Part shown: in pieces, positions 44,270-52,054 of the stretch
Numbering within the stretch: position 1 is the first letter of the stretch
Layout of the letters: each line of letters starts with the position of its first letter
IMG/VR virus record: IMGVR_UViG_3300037156_000269
Location: 1 to 64,000 of that record
DNA length: 64,000 nt
Origin: a virus
Reading direction: 5' to 3' (one strand)
Notes under the pieces: model-generated
Seen by the model: only the letters and a program-made list of their open reading frames with translations
What the model was told of the DNA's origin: nothing
The model's database searches: none
Translations under genes and position numbers: made by a program

Positions 44270-44703
44270 TAAAGTCCCTTGCGGGGCTACGCAGGACACC
44301 CCCGCAGAGCCTGTTACCAAAAGATGCTCATCTTTTGGTATCAAGCCCGAGCAGGGCTGAGTGGAAATGAAGCGAAAATCCTTCATACATGCATACTTCA
44401 AAGGCTGCTACGGAGCATTCAACCGTGGGTCTTCGGTGACCTGGTACGCGCATTCTACGCGAGTAAATTTTCAATGGCACTTTGAAGGACACAAACAGTC
44501 GTGCTTCTCGCCTCATTCCCCTCAACCCTAAGGTCCCTCGGAATTCAGCTTAAACAATCTTAACGTTATCCCTAACGTAGGGGGCTACGGTTGAAGAGTA
44601 GTATACGTTCTTCCAACTGAGCCACACCATTCTCCTTACTAGAGTACCTGTTTGTTTTCGGCGATCATGTCTACAGGACTTATCTTACTGATAAATCCTT
44701 ACC
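44270..44703 (-). ncRNA. Candidate structured non-coding RNA
   Basis: A gap of 540 bp without a convincing long gene, with its own promoter (44710-44738). It holds many hairpins: a perfect 12-bp stem at 44315-44340, GCGGGG/CCCCGC at 44281-44305, AGCCC/GGGCT at 44344-44358, GGTC/GACC at 44428-44441, CGTTA/TAACG at 44564-44577 and CGTAG/CTACG at 44576-44589. Read on the minus strand, the CGTTA hairpin has a GGGA (GNRA) loop, favouring that strand. A tRNA-D-arm-like GGCTCAGTTGGAAGAAC occurs at about 44609-44625, but I cannot fold a complete tRNA. Confidence 0.45.
44550..44630 (-). CDS. Possible 26-residue leader peptide
   Basis: A very short frame starting at ATG 44630 behind AAGGAG (which is unusually close, so the GTG at 44627 may serve instead). 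The peptide begins MVWLSWKNVYYSS. It lies at the 5' part of the candidate structured RNA and would be an alternative explanation for that part. No homology can be claimed. Confidence 0.2.
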   Translation of the reverse strand: MVWLSWKNVYYSSTVAPYVRDNVKIV

Positions 44704-44709
44704 ATGTAT

Positions 44710-44738
44710 CTTATACCAGGAAAATGCCTATTTTAGCG
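44710..44738 (-). promoter_or_regulatory. Minus-strand bipartite promoter of the candidate RNA
   Basis: Minus strand: CGCTAA, 17 bp, TATAAG, with TTTTCCTGG before the -10. The only transcript it can start in the next 400 bp is the structured region. It overlaps the end of the gene at 44728-45129. Confidence 0.65.
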
Positions 44739-45129
44739 GCACAAAAGCGTTGCACGCGAGGTCGGCGGGAGTTGCTCCCATCTGCATGCAGGGAGGTTCT
44801 TTCTTGTGAGGGCTCGTGCGAAAGTGCTGACAGTTGTTGCAGAGCGGGACATCCTCCAACGGAAGCAAAGCCTTCCCGTCTTTCTCCCAGAACTGCTGGA
44901 AGCGCATGACGTTTCTGGCCTCCTGCCACTGAGGTCCTAAATACATAAGCTGACTTTTCATGTTGTACATGAGATCAGATAACACCTTCTCCGTCTCACC
45001 CACGAAGGGGATAAGCGTCGGGAATGATTCTGCACGGTCCTTGATAAACTCCCGAAATCCTGGGACATCGTGCTCCAGATAAATCTTATGGAGCCGTCTG
45101 CGCTCGGCTTTCTTTTCTTCTCTGTTCAC
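44728..45129 (-). CDS. Cys-rich hypothetical protein
   Basis: A 133-residue product with GTG start at 45129 (AAGGAG upstream). N-terminus is charged and helical (MNREEKKAERRRLHKIYLEH). The C-terminal 35 residues hold four Cys and one His (PLCNNCQHFRTSPHKKEP, PPCMQMG, LACNAFVPLK), a likely zinc site. It follows the SSB gene and a terminator closely, so expression may depend on read-through. I know similar short C-terminal CxxC-x-C-x-C modules in phage proteins, but not their function. Confidence 0.5.
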   Translation of the reverse strand: MNREEKKAERRRLHKIYLEHDVPGFREFIKDRAESFPTLIPFVGETEKVLSDLMYNMKSQLMYLGPQWQEARNVMRFQQFWEKDGKALLPLEDVPLCNNCQHFRTSPHKKEPPCMQMGATPADLACNAFVPLK

Positions 45130-45140
45130 TCAAATCTCCT

Positions 45141-45168
45141 TAGCTAAAAAAGAGCCCCGAAGGGCTCT
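45141..45168 (-). terminator. Minus-strand terminator with TTTTTTAGCTA
   Basis: AGAGCCC, CGAA (TTCG on the minus strand), GGGCTCT, then TTTTTTAGCTA on the minus strand. Ends the SSB transcript. Confidence 0.75.
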
Positions 45169-45181
45169 AAACAAATACTAT

Positions 45182-45586
45182 TTAGAACGGAATTTCTTCG
45201 CTCGTGTCAAAGCTCGGCTCTGGGCCAAATCCAGGAGCCTGATCTTGCTGCCCACCGCCGGCGCCGCCAGCAGGTGACAAGAACTGAACGTTGCTAGCGA
45301 CGATGTCTGTGGCATAATGCTTCTGCCCATCTTTGTCATACGAGCGCGTTTGAAGCTTTCCTTCAACGTAAACCTTCTTGCCTTTCGAGAGGAACTTGCC
45401 ACAGTTCTCCGCTTGTTTCCCCCAAACAGTTACGCGCGACCACTCGGTGCGTTCCTGCTTAGTCCCGTCTTTCCCTAACCACTTCTCTGTGGTCGCTACC
45501 GACAGATTGCAGACGGCGTTTCCGTTGATATTCTTAACATCTGGGTCTGCTCCAAGATTTCCGATAAGCATTACTTTATTTAACAC
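45182..45586 (-). CDS. ssb: Single-stranded DNA-binding protein
   Basis: A 134-residue OB-fold SSB from GTG 45586 with AAGGAG at seven bases. Characteristic blocks: NKVMLIGNLGADPDVK, FLSKGKKVYVEGKLQTRSY and YATDIVASNVQFL. A Gly/Gln-rich linker leads to the acidic tail TSEEIPF, close to the DDIPF tip that recruits replication partners. It protects ssDNA during phage replication. It is transcribed from its own minus-strand promoter (45656-45684), which overlaps the end of the upstream phosphatase gene. Confidence 0.93.
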   Translation of the reverse strand: MLNKVMLIGNLGADPDVKNINGNAVCNLSVATTEKWLGKDGTKQERTEWSRVTVWGKQAENCGKFLSKGKKVYVEGKLQTRSYDKDGQKHYATDIVASNVQFLSPAGGAGGGQQDQAPGFGPEPSFDTSEEIPF

Positions 45587-45655
45587 TTTCCTTCTCCTTC
45601 CTCACCACCCGGCGAGGCATTAGTTGTGAGGACATAATCGCCCTTCACTCAATTT

Positions 45656-45684
45656 CTTATTCCATAAACTGTCTTGTTTGTGCC
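45656..45684 (-). promoter_or_regulatory. Minus-strand bipartite promoter of ssb
   Basis: Minus strand: GGCACA, 17 bp, AATAAG, with TTTATGG before the -10. It overlaps the last codons of the phosphatase gene. Confidence 0.65.
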
Positions 45685-46169
45685 CAGAAGTAACTGTCCA
45701 TCAAAAACAAAAGCTTTGAGTGGCCATACCGCATCCACTCATCATGCGCCACTTGCGGAATCCAGTTATCGTGCTTAACCCTGAAAAGAGCTATAGCAAG
45801 CCCTGTGCGATCCGCACCGTGCTCACAATGTACGAAGATAGGACGCAGCGAAGGATCTCTTAATGCCGCCTGCACTTTGTCCTCATCAGCAGGCACCGGG
45901 CCGACGAATCCTGAGAGAGGAATTGAGATAACTCGGATCCCATTATCCATTGCATCCTGCATCTCTTGCGCAAGCTCGCCTGGCGCATTGTTGAGATCAA
46001 GGATCGTCCTCACCCCGAGCTGCCTCAGGAACTGCACTCCCTTTGTATTCGGCTGAGCCCCACGGTAAATGCCATCCTGAACCTTGGCTAGGTTTAGAAT
46101 GGGAATGGTGCTGGTCGGCGCAGACGCGCATGCGGATAAAAACAGTAAAAGGAATATGGCTTTAATCAT
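45657..46169 (-). CDS. Lipoprotein dual-specificity/tyrosine phosphatase
   Basis: A 170-residue product from ATG 46169 (overlapping the previous TAA). MIKAIFLLLFLSAC is a lipoprotein signal (lipobox LSAC), so it should act in the periplasm. The mature domain is a DSP-type phosphatase: IYRGAQP, LGVRTILDLNN, and the P-loop HCEHGADRTG (HCxxGxxRTG) with nucleophilic Cys and phosphate-binding Arg. It may dephosphorylate phosphotyrosine, phospholipid or sugar-phosphate groups in the envelope. A secreted phosphatase in a phage is unusual and could alter host surface or block superinfection (inference). Confidence 0.8.
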   Translation of the reverse strand: MIKAIFLLLFLSACASAPTSTIPILNLAKVQDGIYRGAQPNTKGVQFLRQLGVRTILDLNNAPGELAQEMQDAMDNGIRVISIPLSGFVGPVPADEDKVQAALRDPSLRPIFVHCEHGADRTGLAIALFRVKHDNWIPQVAHDEWMRYGHSKLLFLMDSYFWAQTRQFME

Positions 46170-46444
46170 TAGTTGTCCTCTCCACTCACGTCTTTAACCC
46201 AATCCTCGAGCTGATCTGCCCGCGGTGGTGTCCAGTTTTTAATGAGGCCGGTTTTCAACTCAATGTCGAGCACCAGGTAATCGCCACCACCGTAGGGAAA
46301 GAAACCAGGAACGTAGCCGTCATCCATCGCTATCTCGTTCCCATTCTCATCCTGCAAGGTGTAAGCTCCACGGTCAGAAACCTTCGCATGAACTTGAATA
46401 ACACTAGCCTCTACTTCTTTTTCAATCTTGATTTTAAATTTCAT
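46169..46444 (-). CDS. Small hypothetical protein
   Basis: A 91-residue product. I choose ATG 46444, whose ATGA overlaps the previous stop, rather than the ATG four codons upstream. Beta-rich, acidic (IKIEKEVEASVIQVHAKVSD, YGGGDYLVLDIELKTG), ending DWVKDVSGEDN. Coupled to the phosphatase by TAATG. No motif. Confidence 0.5.
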   Translation of the reverse strand: MKFKIKIEKEVEASVIQVHAKVSDRGAYTLQDENGNEIAMDDGYVPGFFPYGGGDYLVLDIELKTGLIKNWTPPRADQLEDWVKDVSGEDN

Positions 46445-46776
46445 AATCTCATCCAATTCTTTTCAATAACTTTAGCGATTTCCTCAAAGGGCATGCCCTC
46501 ATCGTTGAGATCGGCTAGCGCCTTTTCTCCCATGAGAGTCCCGTCCGAGCTATTCATACCGGCCCATTCCTGCACCTCACTGGGTAGATAGTTATCTCTC
46601 CACACGAGTCCTTTACCATACTGGGTCATCCCATGTTTTTTAGTGACCCCATGCTTAATAGCAAGCTCGCACAATACGCCTAGACAGCAGTAGAGCTCGC
46701 CAGTACAAAGTTGTTTTTTCCCCTGTTGATAATGCGGTAATGCAGCCACCCACTCATCCGCGATTTCTTTTCTCAT
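46441..46776 (-). CDS. Conserved phage protein, tandem paralogue 2
   Basis: A 111-residue product from ATG 46776 (ATGA overlap with the upstream gene). It shares with its neighbour the pattern WVxxLP..Q....L, CCLGVLCELA, LPSEVQEWAGM, LADLNDEGMPFEEIA. I recognise this as a widespread uncharacterised phage/plasmid family (W...L, CCLGVLC, LNDxGxxFxxIA). The CCLGVLC element suggests metal or disulphide chemistry but this is unproven. Duplication in tandem with divergence suggests selection for two specificities. Confidence 0.6.
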   Translation of the reverse strand: MRKEIADEWVAALPHYQQGKKQLCTGELYCCLGVLCELAIKHGVTKKHGMTQYGKGLVWRDNYLPSEVQEWAGMNSSDGTLMGEKALADLNDEGMPFEEIAKVIEKNWMRL

Positions 46777-47144
46777 AACTCCTCCCAACGGTCTTTGATG
46801 ATGCAAGCTAGCTCAGCAAAATCTCTGCCTTCATCGTTCAGGGCCGCTAAGGAAAAGGTGTGCCCGGTGCTTTGATTACAAAAACCGCCGCCTGCACTCT
46901 GCATCCCGGCCCATGCGCGAACTTCGATTGGCAATATCGCTATCTCTTTTGCACCCCCGTACGCAAACTCACCTTCCCAATCCGGATCGTCTTTCACAGG
47001 CGGGGGAATAACTCCAGCCTTGACCGCCATCTCGCACAATACGCCCAGACAACAAAAACCTTCTTTGAATCCCTTAAGTCGCCCGCGAGCCTGAACGTAC
47101 TTCGGGAGCTCATCCACCCACTGCATTGCAATTTCTTTTTTCAT
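46773..47144 (-). CDS. Conserved phage protein, tandem paralogue 1
   Basis: A 123-residue product, first gene of the unit driven by the promoter at 47163-47191. Same family as its neighbour: WVDELPKYVQARGRLKG, FCCLGVLCEMAVKAG, LPIEVRAWAGM, LAALNDEGRDFAELA. It carries a longer variable middle (PPPVKDDPDWEGEFAYGG). Function unknown; paralogous pair retained together. Confidence 0.6.
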   Translation of the reverse strand: MKKEIAMQWVDELPKYVQARGRLKGFKEGFCCLGVLCEMAVKAGVIPPPVKDDPDWEGEFAYGGAKEIAILPIEVRAWAGMQSAGGGFCNQSTGHTFSLAALNDEGRDFAELACIIKDRWEEL

Positions 47145-47162
47145 AAATCTCCTCCTGTGTTA

Positions 47163-47191
47163 CTCATACCAGGAATTAGGAAATTGTTGCC
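47163..47191 (-). promoter_or_regulatory. Minus-strand bipartite promoter
   Basis: Minus strand: GGCAAC, 17 bp, TATGAG, with ATTCCTGG before the -10. Drives the four-gene unit down to the phosphatase. Confidence 0.7.
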
Positions 47192-47197
47192 CATCAG

Positions 47198-47227
47198 GTG
47201 ACTTTAGGTCAACCGCTGTGATAGACT
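47198..47227 (+). promoter_or_regulatory. Plus-strand promoter close to the spike gene ATG
   Basis: GTGACT, 18 bp, then TGATAGACT. The predicted start point is at or just before ATG 47235, so the transcript may be leaderless. Confidence 0.4.
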
Positions 47228-47234
47228 TCTGGAC

Positions 47235-48257
47235 ATGGCAAAAGAACAAAGCCCCTATGAAGGACTACTCGATAACCTCGGCGGTAAAGTAAGCCTAGGC
47301 CAAGTCATTAGCGTCGACGCAGTCAACCGCACCGTGCGCGTCAAAACGCTCGGCAATGCTGAGCACGGGACTGACGATCAGGATCTTCCGAACGTAAAAA
47401 TTCTCCATATGCAGTGGTCTCCAGATGGCACCTACGCTGTCGCGATGCCACAAATCGGCACCTACTACATCGTTGGTTATCTCAACTCCGAACCCGTCCT
47501 ACTCGGCGCGTACCCACTCAGCAACACCTTCGGCGGCGGAGCCCAAGCGAACCAAACCGACGACCTTGCGCCAGGGGATTATGCTTTTGTCACAGCCGCA
47601 GGCTCACGCCTTATCATACGCTCCGGCGGAACTGTCGAGATTGAGTCCACAAAAAACTGCCGCACCTACTGGCTCCCAATCCAAGACACCATCACGACTG
47701 TCTGCCAAAATAAAGAGATGTCTGCCGGACCCGGATACGAGAACTGGACTGTTGACCCCAACACCGACGCCACCACTGTCACTCAAAAGGTATTCGACAA
47801 CTTAAGCGTCAGCACCGCTGTTCAAACTCAAATCGGTACAACTGTCGCAGGGCCCGTCTTCGATTTTCAAGTAGGTCCCGTCGACGACTCCCTCAACATC
47901 GTGGCGCCCACCATGCAAATGCAAGTGGCGGCCGACGGCACAACAACCGTGAATGTTGCCCAAGGCAAAGTCACCGTCACGATCGCGCCGGACGGGACAC
48001 TCAAAATAGCTACCGCTTCCGATGCCACATTTAACGTAGGCGGTAAAGCCACCGTGAATGCCACAGGAGATGTTGACGTAACCGCCGGCGGGGATTGTAA
48101 TGTGACTGCAAGTGGCAAGATTACAGAGACCGCACCATTGATTATTTTAAATAAACAGGGATCTGGAGTTACTACGTTTAACTCGCATCTCGGTGTGATC
48201 GACGAAATAGTCGGAACGCCGTGTCAACCAAGCACAACGGTATTCGCCGACATATAA
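47235..48257 (+). CDS. Baseplate spike (gp5/gpV-like) protein
   Basis: A 340-residue protein. The N-terminal domain has OB-fold spike features: LGQVISVDAVNRTVRVKTLG, VAMPQIGTYYIVGYLNSEPV and LAPGDYAFVTAAGSRLIIRS. The C-terminal half is a regular beta-repeat (GTTTVNVAQGKVTVTIAP, ATFNVGGKATVNATGDVDVT, GGDCNVTASGKITETAP), as in triangular beta-helix puncturing spikes. It would tip the tail and pierce the host outer membrane. The repeat ends in a short apex domain (FNSHLGVIDEIVGTP). A spike of this type favours a tail with a baseplate, probably a contractile one. Confidence 0.7.
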   Translation: MAKEQSPYEGLLDNLGGKVSLGQVISVDAVNRTVRVKTLGNAEHGTDDQDLPNVKILHMQWSPDGTYAVAMPQIGTYYIVGYLNSEPVLLGAYPLSNTFGGGAQANQTDDLAPGDYAFVTAAGSRLIIRSGGTVEIESTKNCRTYWLPIQDTITTVCQNKEMSAGPGYENWTVDPNTDATTVTQKVFDNLSVSTAVQTQIGTTVAGPVFDFQVGPVDDSLNIVAPTMQMQVAADGTTTVNVAQGKVTVTIAPDGTLKIATASDATFNVGGKATVNATGDVDVTAGGDCNVTASGKITETAPLIILNKQGSGVTTFNSHLGVIDEIVGTPCQPSTTVFADI

Positions 48258-48270
48258 AGGAGATTTAGTT

Positions 48271-48570
48271 ATGGCACTAAAATGGTTTTGTGATCAGAGC
48301 GGAATAGAAGTTTTCATGGCTCCCCCTTACGTGATTAAAACCGACAAGGACGGCAAGCCTGTTACCAAAAAAATCAAAACCATGAATGCCGAGGGTGAGC
48401 TTGTCGTGAGCGAAGTGGCGCACGTTATTTACTCCAAACCAAAAGCCTACATCATCCGCCTATCGGTCGGGGATGAGGTCATCCAGCGTGTGCTATGCGA
48501 AGATGAGCTGAACAAAGTAAAAGCGAAACTCAAAGATGCCTGGAATGTGCTCGAAGGACTGAAGCCGTGA
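48271..48570 (+). CDS. Hypothetical protein after spike
   Basis: A 99-residue product from ATG 48271 behind AAAGGAGA. Beta-rich N-terminus (WFCDQSGIEVFMAPPYVI), charged middle (KPVTKKIKTMNAEGELV), and a C-terminal helix (ELNKVKAKLKDAWNVLEG). Adjacent to the spike gene and coupled to the next gene (GTGA overlap), so perhaps a spike accessory. No family recognised. Confidence 0.5.
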   Translation: MALKWFCDQSGIEVFMAPPYVIKTDKDGKPVTKKIKTMNAEGELVVSEVAHVIYSKPKAYIIRLSVGDEVIQRVLCEDELNKVKAKLKDAWNVLEGLKP

Positions 48571-49163
48571 TTTCTGGGCCAGGATGGTCAACCGATCTTT
48601 ACGGCCTGCTCACCGGGATAGGCCTACTGGGTTCAAAACTCCATGAATTTACTGATGCAGTGGGGCTTGGCTCAGCAAGTCACGTCGTTGGCAAAACTTT
48701 CGTCACCGTCGACGTAGGCACAGTTCCTGGTGCAGGTGTTGGAACTGGGACTGGAATTACAGGCCTTTCTGCGTCCACCATTTCCAGCACCATCTACTCA
48801 ATGGCCGTCTTGTCCTTTGGCCAGGCAGGGTCCAGGCTAAAAGACACCTGCGACCAAATCGCCGCAGCGTGCGTGGCTCAAATGGCTCTCGCGACTTTGG
48901 CAACTGTCGATAGCCCGGTCTACCTTGGCGGCGGTACGATCACTCCAGGTACAATCGCGGTAATTCCGGCTGTCTGGGGAGCGACAATACAGTCGCAAGC
49001 CCCGAACTTCCTCGGAAGCCAGTGGCCAAATTTTGCTGCCGCGATCGGCACTGGCATGGGTGAAAACGTACAAAGCTCTGGCACAGGGTCCCTTGTCATC
49101 GTCGGTAGCCCATCGGGAGCACCGGTACCAGGCGGGGGCGCCGGCGGCGGTACAATATCATGA
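48567..49163 (+). CDS. Hypothetical virion protein
   Basis: A 198-residue product with GTG start overlapping the previous stop. Hydrophobic, Gly/Ala/Thr-rich (YGLLTGIGLLGSKLHEF, VVGKTFVTVDVGTVPGAG, CVAQMALATLATVDSPV), ending in a Gly/Pro tail (GAPVPGGGAGGGTIS). No signal peptide. Likely a baseplate or tail component by position. The frameshifted HNH gene starts four bases before its end. Confidence 0.45.
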   Translation: MISGPGWSTDLYGLLTGIGLLGSKLHEFTDAVGLGSASHVVGKTFVTVDVGTVPGAGVGTGTGITGLSASTISSTIYSMAVLSFGQAGSRLKDTCDQIAAACVAQMALATLATVDSPVYLGGGTITPGTIAVIPAVWGATIQSQAPNFLGSQWPNFAAAIGTGMGENVQSSGTGSLVIVGSPSGAPVPGGGAGGGTIS

Positions 49164-49764
49164 CAGAGAAAATTTGTGCTGCGTGCAAAGAACCTAAGTC
49201 TTTAGAAGAAGATTTTAGCCCGCGAAAAAACAGAAAAACTCACCCGTACGCCTCTTGGTGCAGAGCCTGCATGAGACTTTATAGTAAAGAACATTACCAA
49301 AGAAACGATAGGGCAAAATACAAAGAAACAAAAGAAAAGCATATAGCTAGAGCGCTCTCTTGGAAAAAGAGTAATTCTGAAAAGTATAGGGACATAACCA
49401 AAAATGGCGGAATAAAAACATAGAAAGGTTATCCACTTATTTAGCCGAGTGGAGGAAAAGAAATCCAGATTATCGGGCGATTAAGTACGCAGAAAATCCA
49501 GGCAAATTTTTAGCCGTGAGTGCAAAGAGGCGCTGCGCTATCCTAAAAAGAACTCCTTCGTGGGCTGACCTTAGCGAAATAAGAGCTTTCTATGTAGCGT
49601 GCCCCAAGGGAATGGTTGTGGATCATATAGTACCTCTATGTGGACGAGAAGTTTCAGGACTGCATATACGATCCAACCTCCAATATCTGACGGTCAGTGA
49701 AAACTGCCGTAAAAGCAATAAGCTGATCCTGGACTATTTGGTTGCCAACTCCATGCAGGACTAG
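49160..49764 (+). pseudogene. HNH homing endonuclease, frameshifted
   Basis: Two frames make one HNH protein. The first (49160-49423) has a zinc-type N-terminus (KICAACKEPKSLEEDF, WCRACMRLYSKEHY). The second holds the nuclease core VVDHIVPLCG, then SGLHIRSNLQYL and ENCRKSNK. Reading through, ITKN would continue into WRNKNIERLSTYLAEW if one base were lost or gained at the A-run near 49400-49405. This is a frameshift in a homopolymer, either real inactivation, a sequencing error or programmed slippage. As an intergenic selfish element between structural genes it parallels the intein in the RNA polymerase. Confidence 0.75.
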
Positions 49765-49860
49765 TTTAAACTACTGCATTGTCAGCCTATTTCCTGTAAA
49801 ATATGCATGTGTCTTGTTTTTCCTTACCAAGACACGTAGTCTTAACGCTAGGAGCTACTG

Positions 49861-52029
49861 ATGTCGGGACTTCAGAATTTATTTTCAATAGAACCAACTC
49901 TCCCCAACGTCCAATCGCATAAGATGCCGGACAATCCGGAGAAGTGGTCCGAAGTGCTCACGACTTACCTTCGTGAACAGTTCCCCGACGCAGCCAAGCT
50001 CCCCGTCGTTGTTGAGTATCGTAAGCGCGATGACCAATCAGGTACGGCTCTTGGAGCTTTGCAAATCAGCTCCGAAGAAGCTTCGAAAACTCTCTTCATC
50101 CCATTCATCATTCGTAAGTTTGAACTCTCTCCCCTTGATGTGTGGATGGAGCCAAAAACTCAGATCGTTCACCCCCTCACAAAAGACACGTTCAAAGAAG
50201 TGTTCTTTGTTCAGGGCCCTGCCGACGGTCTCGATGCGCGCCCAACAGATTCCACAGGTAGTTACTTCAATGATCCTAGTCTTTGGACAACAAACTACCC
50301 TCCTCTCCAAGGCCGCTACTCTTACGCTTCTGCTGGCTTTCCACTTCTCGACGTGACGTCAGATTCCTACACAAAAGAAGATGGTGAGAGTTTCAAACAA
50401 TACCTTCGCGACAACCCGTCTCTTGTGGCCAAGTTCCAAAAACACGGCTATGCAGAAGTCCTTGAAAAACTCGCTAAGAAATCCTACGTCAACAGTGGCG
50501 ATTACGTAGCAAGCGCTATGAATTTAATTCCAACAAGTGCCGTGCAGTTAAAAAGAAACGCAACTGCCAACGACTACTCAGTTCTAACCAGTGTCGAGGG
50601 TATCTTCGACACTGGTGAAGTGGTTCGCATGAACACTGATGACTGTCGTAAGTTCCTCTCTAAAATCACAGGCTCCACTGAAGATGTGTTGAGTGAGCTT
50701 GACCAAGAAGGTGAGAAGCTCCTCATCGTGCGCAAGCCTGCTGACGGTGTTTTCCTCTATGACTCCTCTGAGCCAGGCCCCGAAGAAGCAAAAGAATTCG
50801 CCATGTACCGGGTTAAGACTCAAACCGGTCTTCAGCTCGACGGTATCGTTGTCCCCAATGTCGTGGACTTTGCCGGCAGAAAAAAGGGCTACAAGCTCTT
50901 CCTGTCCAAGTCCGCATCCAGTTTCCAGAAGTCCATTGCAGGCATCAAGATGGTTGGCGTTGATTCGAAAGCCCCCATCAAGCACTGTCTCGAGCCTCGC
51001 GATATCCGTGTCGGCCAAACAGGCACCTTCATGTACATTGATGATGGCAAAGCGATCGCGACAGAACCCGTTACCATTAAGGCTATCGAGAATCACGACT
51101 GCCTTCACGTTGTTGATGTAAATGGTAAGCGCTTTAACGTTCGCCGCGGCTACGGTGACTACTTCACCAAAGAAGAAAAAGAAGCTCATAAACCAATAGA
51201 CGCGAAGTCCTCAGTCCCAGGTCTCGTAAAAGAACCCAAGCGCGTTTACTTAGATGCTCATGGCATGATCGAAGTTCGTAAAGACATCTTTATCATCCCA
51301 TCAAAAATGATGTGGATTCCGATGGAAGATCTTCGCGACGTAAGCGCCACTCCTGCCGAGTGGATCATGAAAGAAGCCGCCAGCAAAATGGAACTGGACC
51401 CCATGACAGTTCGCTGGACAGGTATCGACTTCGATATCACAGGTGCTGGCTTACCTAAGCTATCGCTCGACAAAGCGCGCACAGAATTGCTCCTCGCGAA
51501 CTCTGGCGTGAGCATGAATAAGATTGCCGCTGCTATGAAAAAAGCAAAAGCCACAGGCCGTGTGAAAATCCACGGTGTTGACCGCCTGCGCTCGCGCGCA
51601 GAGAAAGTCTCCGAAACCGGCAAACTTATCGCCAAGATCTCCTCTGTTGTCGCTTCGCTGAAAACGAACATGCTTAAAGAAGCCGCCGAGATCGATGACA
51701 ACGCAACTGTCGACGTTCTCTTAGGACTGAACTTCCTTAACCCAGACAACCTTGCCAAATTCGTGGCCTACAAACCCGTATTCGACAAGGTCCTCGACTA
51801 CTTAGCCGAGCTCACCTTGGCCTCGCGCCTTGGTCTCAAAGACATCCCCGAAGCAGCGGCCGTTTCTGGCATGCATAAACTCATGGAGATCGTTGATGGT
51901 CTCGGTAAAATGCAAGCCTCTATGAAACGTCCTGCAACAAAGACCGCAGCAGCTCAGAAGCCTCTCAGTAAAGGGAAGAAATACCTCCCAGCTAAAGGCG
52001 CTAAACTGATCGCTATGGTCGGCGGCTGA
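49861..52029 (+). CDS. Large virion-associated protein
   Basis: A 722-residue soluble protein from ATG 49861 behind AGGAGC. Regions: a beta-rich N-terminal half (VVVEYRKRDDQSGTALGALQ, IPFIIRKFELSPLDVWMEPK), a middle with VGQTGTFMYIDDGKAIATEP, and a helical Lys/Ala-rich C-terminal third (NKIAAAMKKAKATGRVKIHG, KRPATKTAAAQKP). Short K-[ST]-A elements (LSKSASSF, TKTAAA) recur. No enzymatic motif is recognisable. It is followed by a helical gene and lies in a structural region, so an internal head or tail protein is likely. Confidence 0.5.
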   Translation: MSGLQNLFSIEPTLPNVQSHKMPDNPEKWSEVLTTYLREQFPDAAKLPVVVEYRKRDDQSGTALGALQISSEEASKTLFIPFIIRKFELSPLDVWMEPKTQIVHPLTKDTFKEVFFVQGPADGLDARPTDSTGSYFNDPSLWTTNYPPLQGRYSYASAGFPLLDVTSDSYTKEDGESFKQYLRDNPSLVAKFQKHGYAEVLEKLAKKSYVNSGDYVASAMNLIPTSAVQLKRNATANDYSVLTSVEGIFDTGEVVRMNTDDCRKFLSKITGSTEDVLSELDQEGEKLLIVRKPADGVFLYDSSEPGPEEAKEFAMYRVKTQTGLQLDGIVVPNVVDFAGRKKGYKLFLSKSASSFQKSIAGIKMVGVDSKAPIKHCLEPRDIRVGQTGTFMYIDDGKAIATEPVTIKAIENHDCLHVVDVNGKRFNVRRGYGDYFTKEEKEAHKPIDAKSSVPGLVKEPKRVYLDAHGMIEVRKDIFIIPSKMMWIPMEDLRDVSATPAEWIMKEAASKMELDPMTVRWTGIDFDITGAGLPKLSLDKARTELLLANSGVSMNKIAAAMKKAKATGRVKIHGVDRLRSRAEKVSETGKLIAKISSVVASLKTNMLKEAAEIDDNATVDVLLGLNFLNPDNLAKFVAYKPVFDKVLDYLAELTLASRLGLKDIPEAAAVSGMHKLMEIVDGLGKMQASMKRPATKTAAAQKPLSKGKKYLPAKGAKLIAMVGG

Positions 52030-52054
52030 TATGCGGGGGGCGGGCAAGGAGTGA

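Noticed and set aside
44550-44640. A tRNA gene on the minus strand
   Set aside because: Only the D-arm-like part is convincing; anticodon stem has a mismatch, no T-arm or CCA is visible, and acceptor halves are about 160 nt apart.
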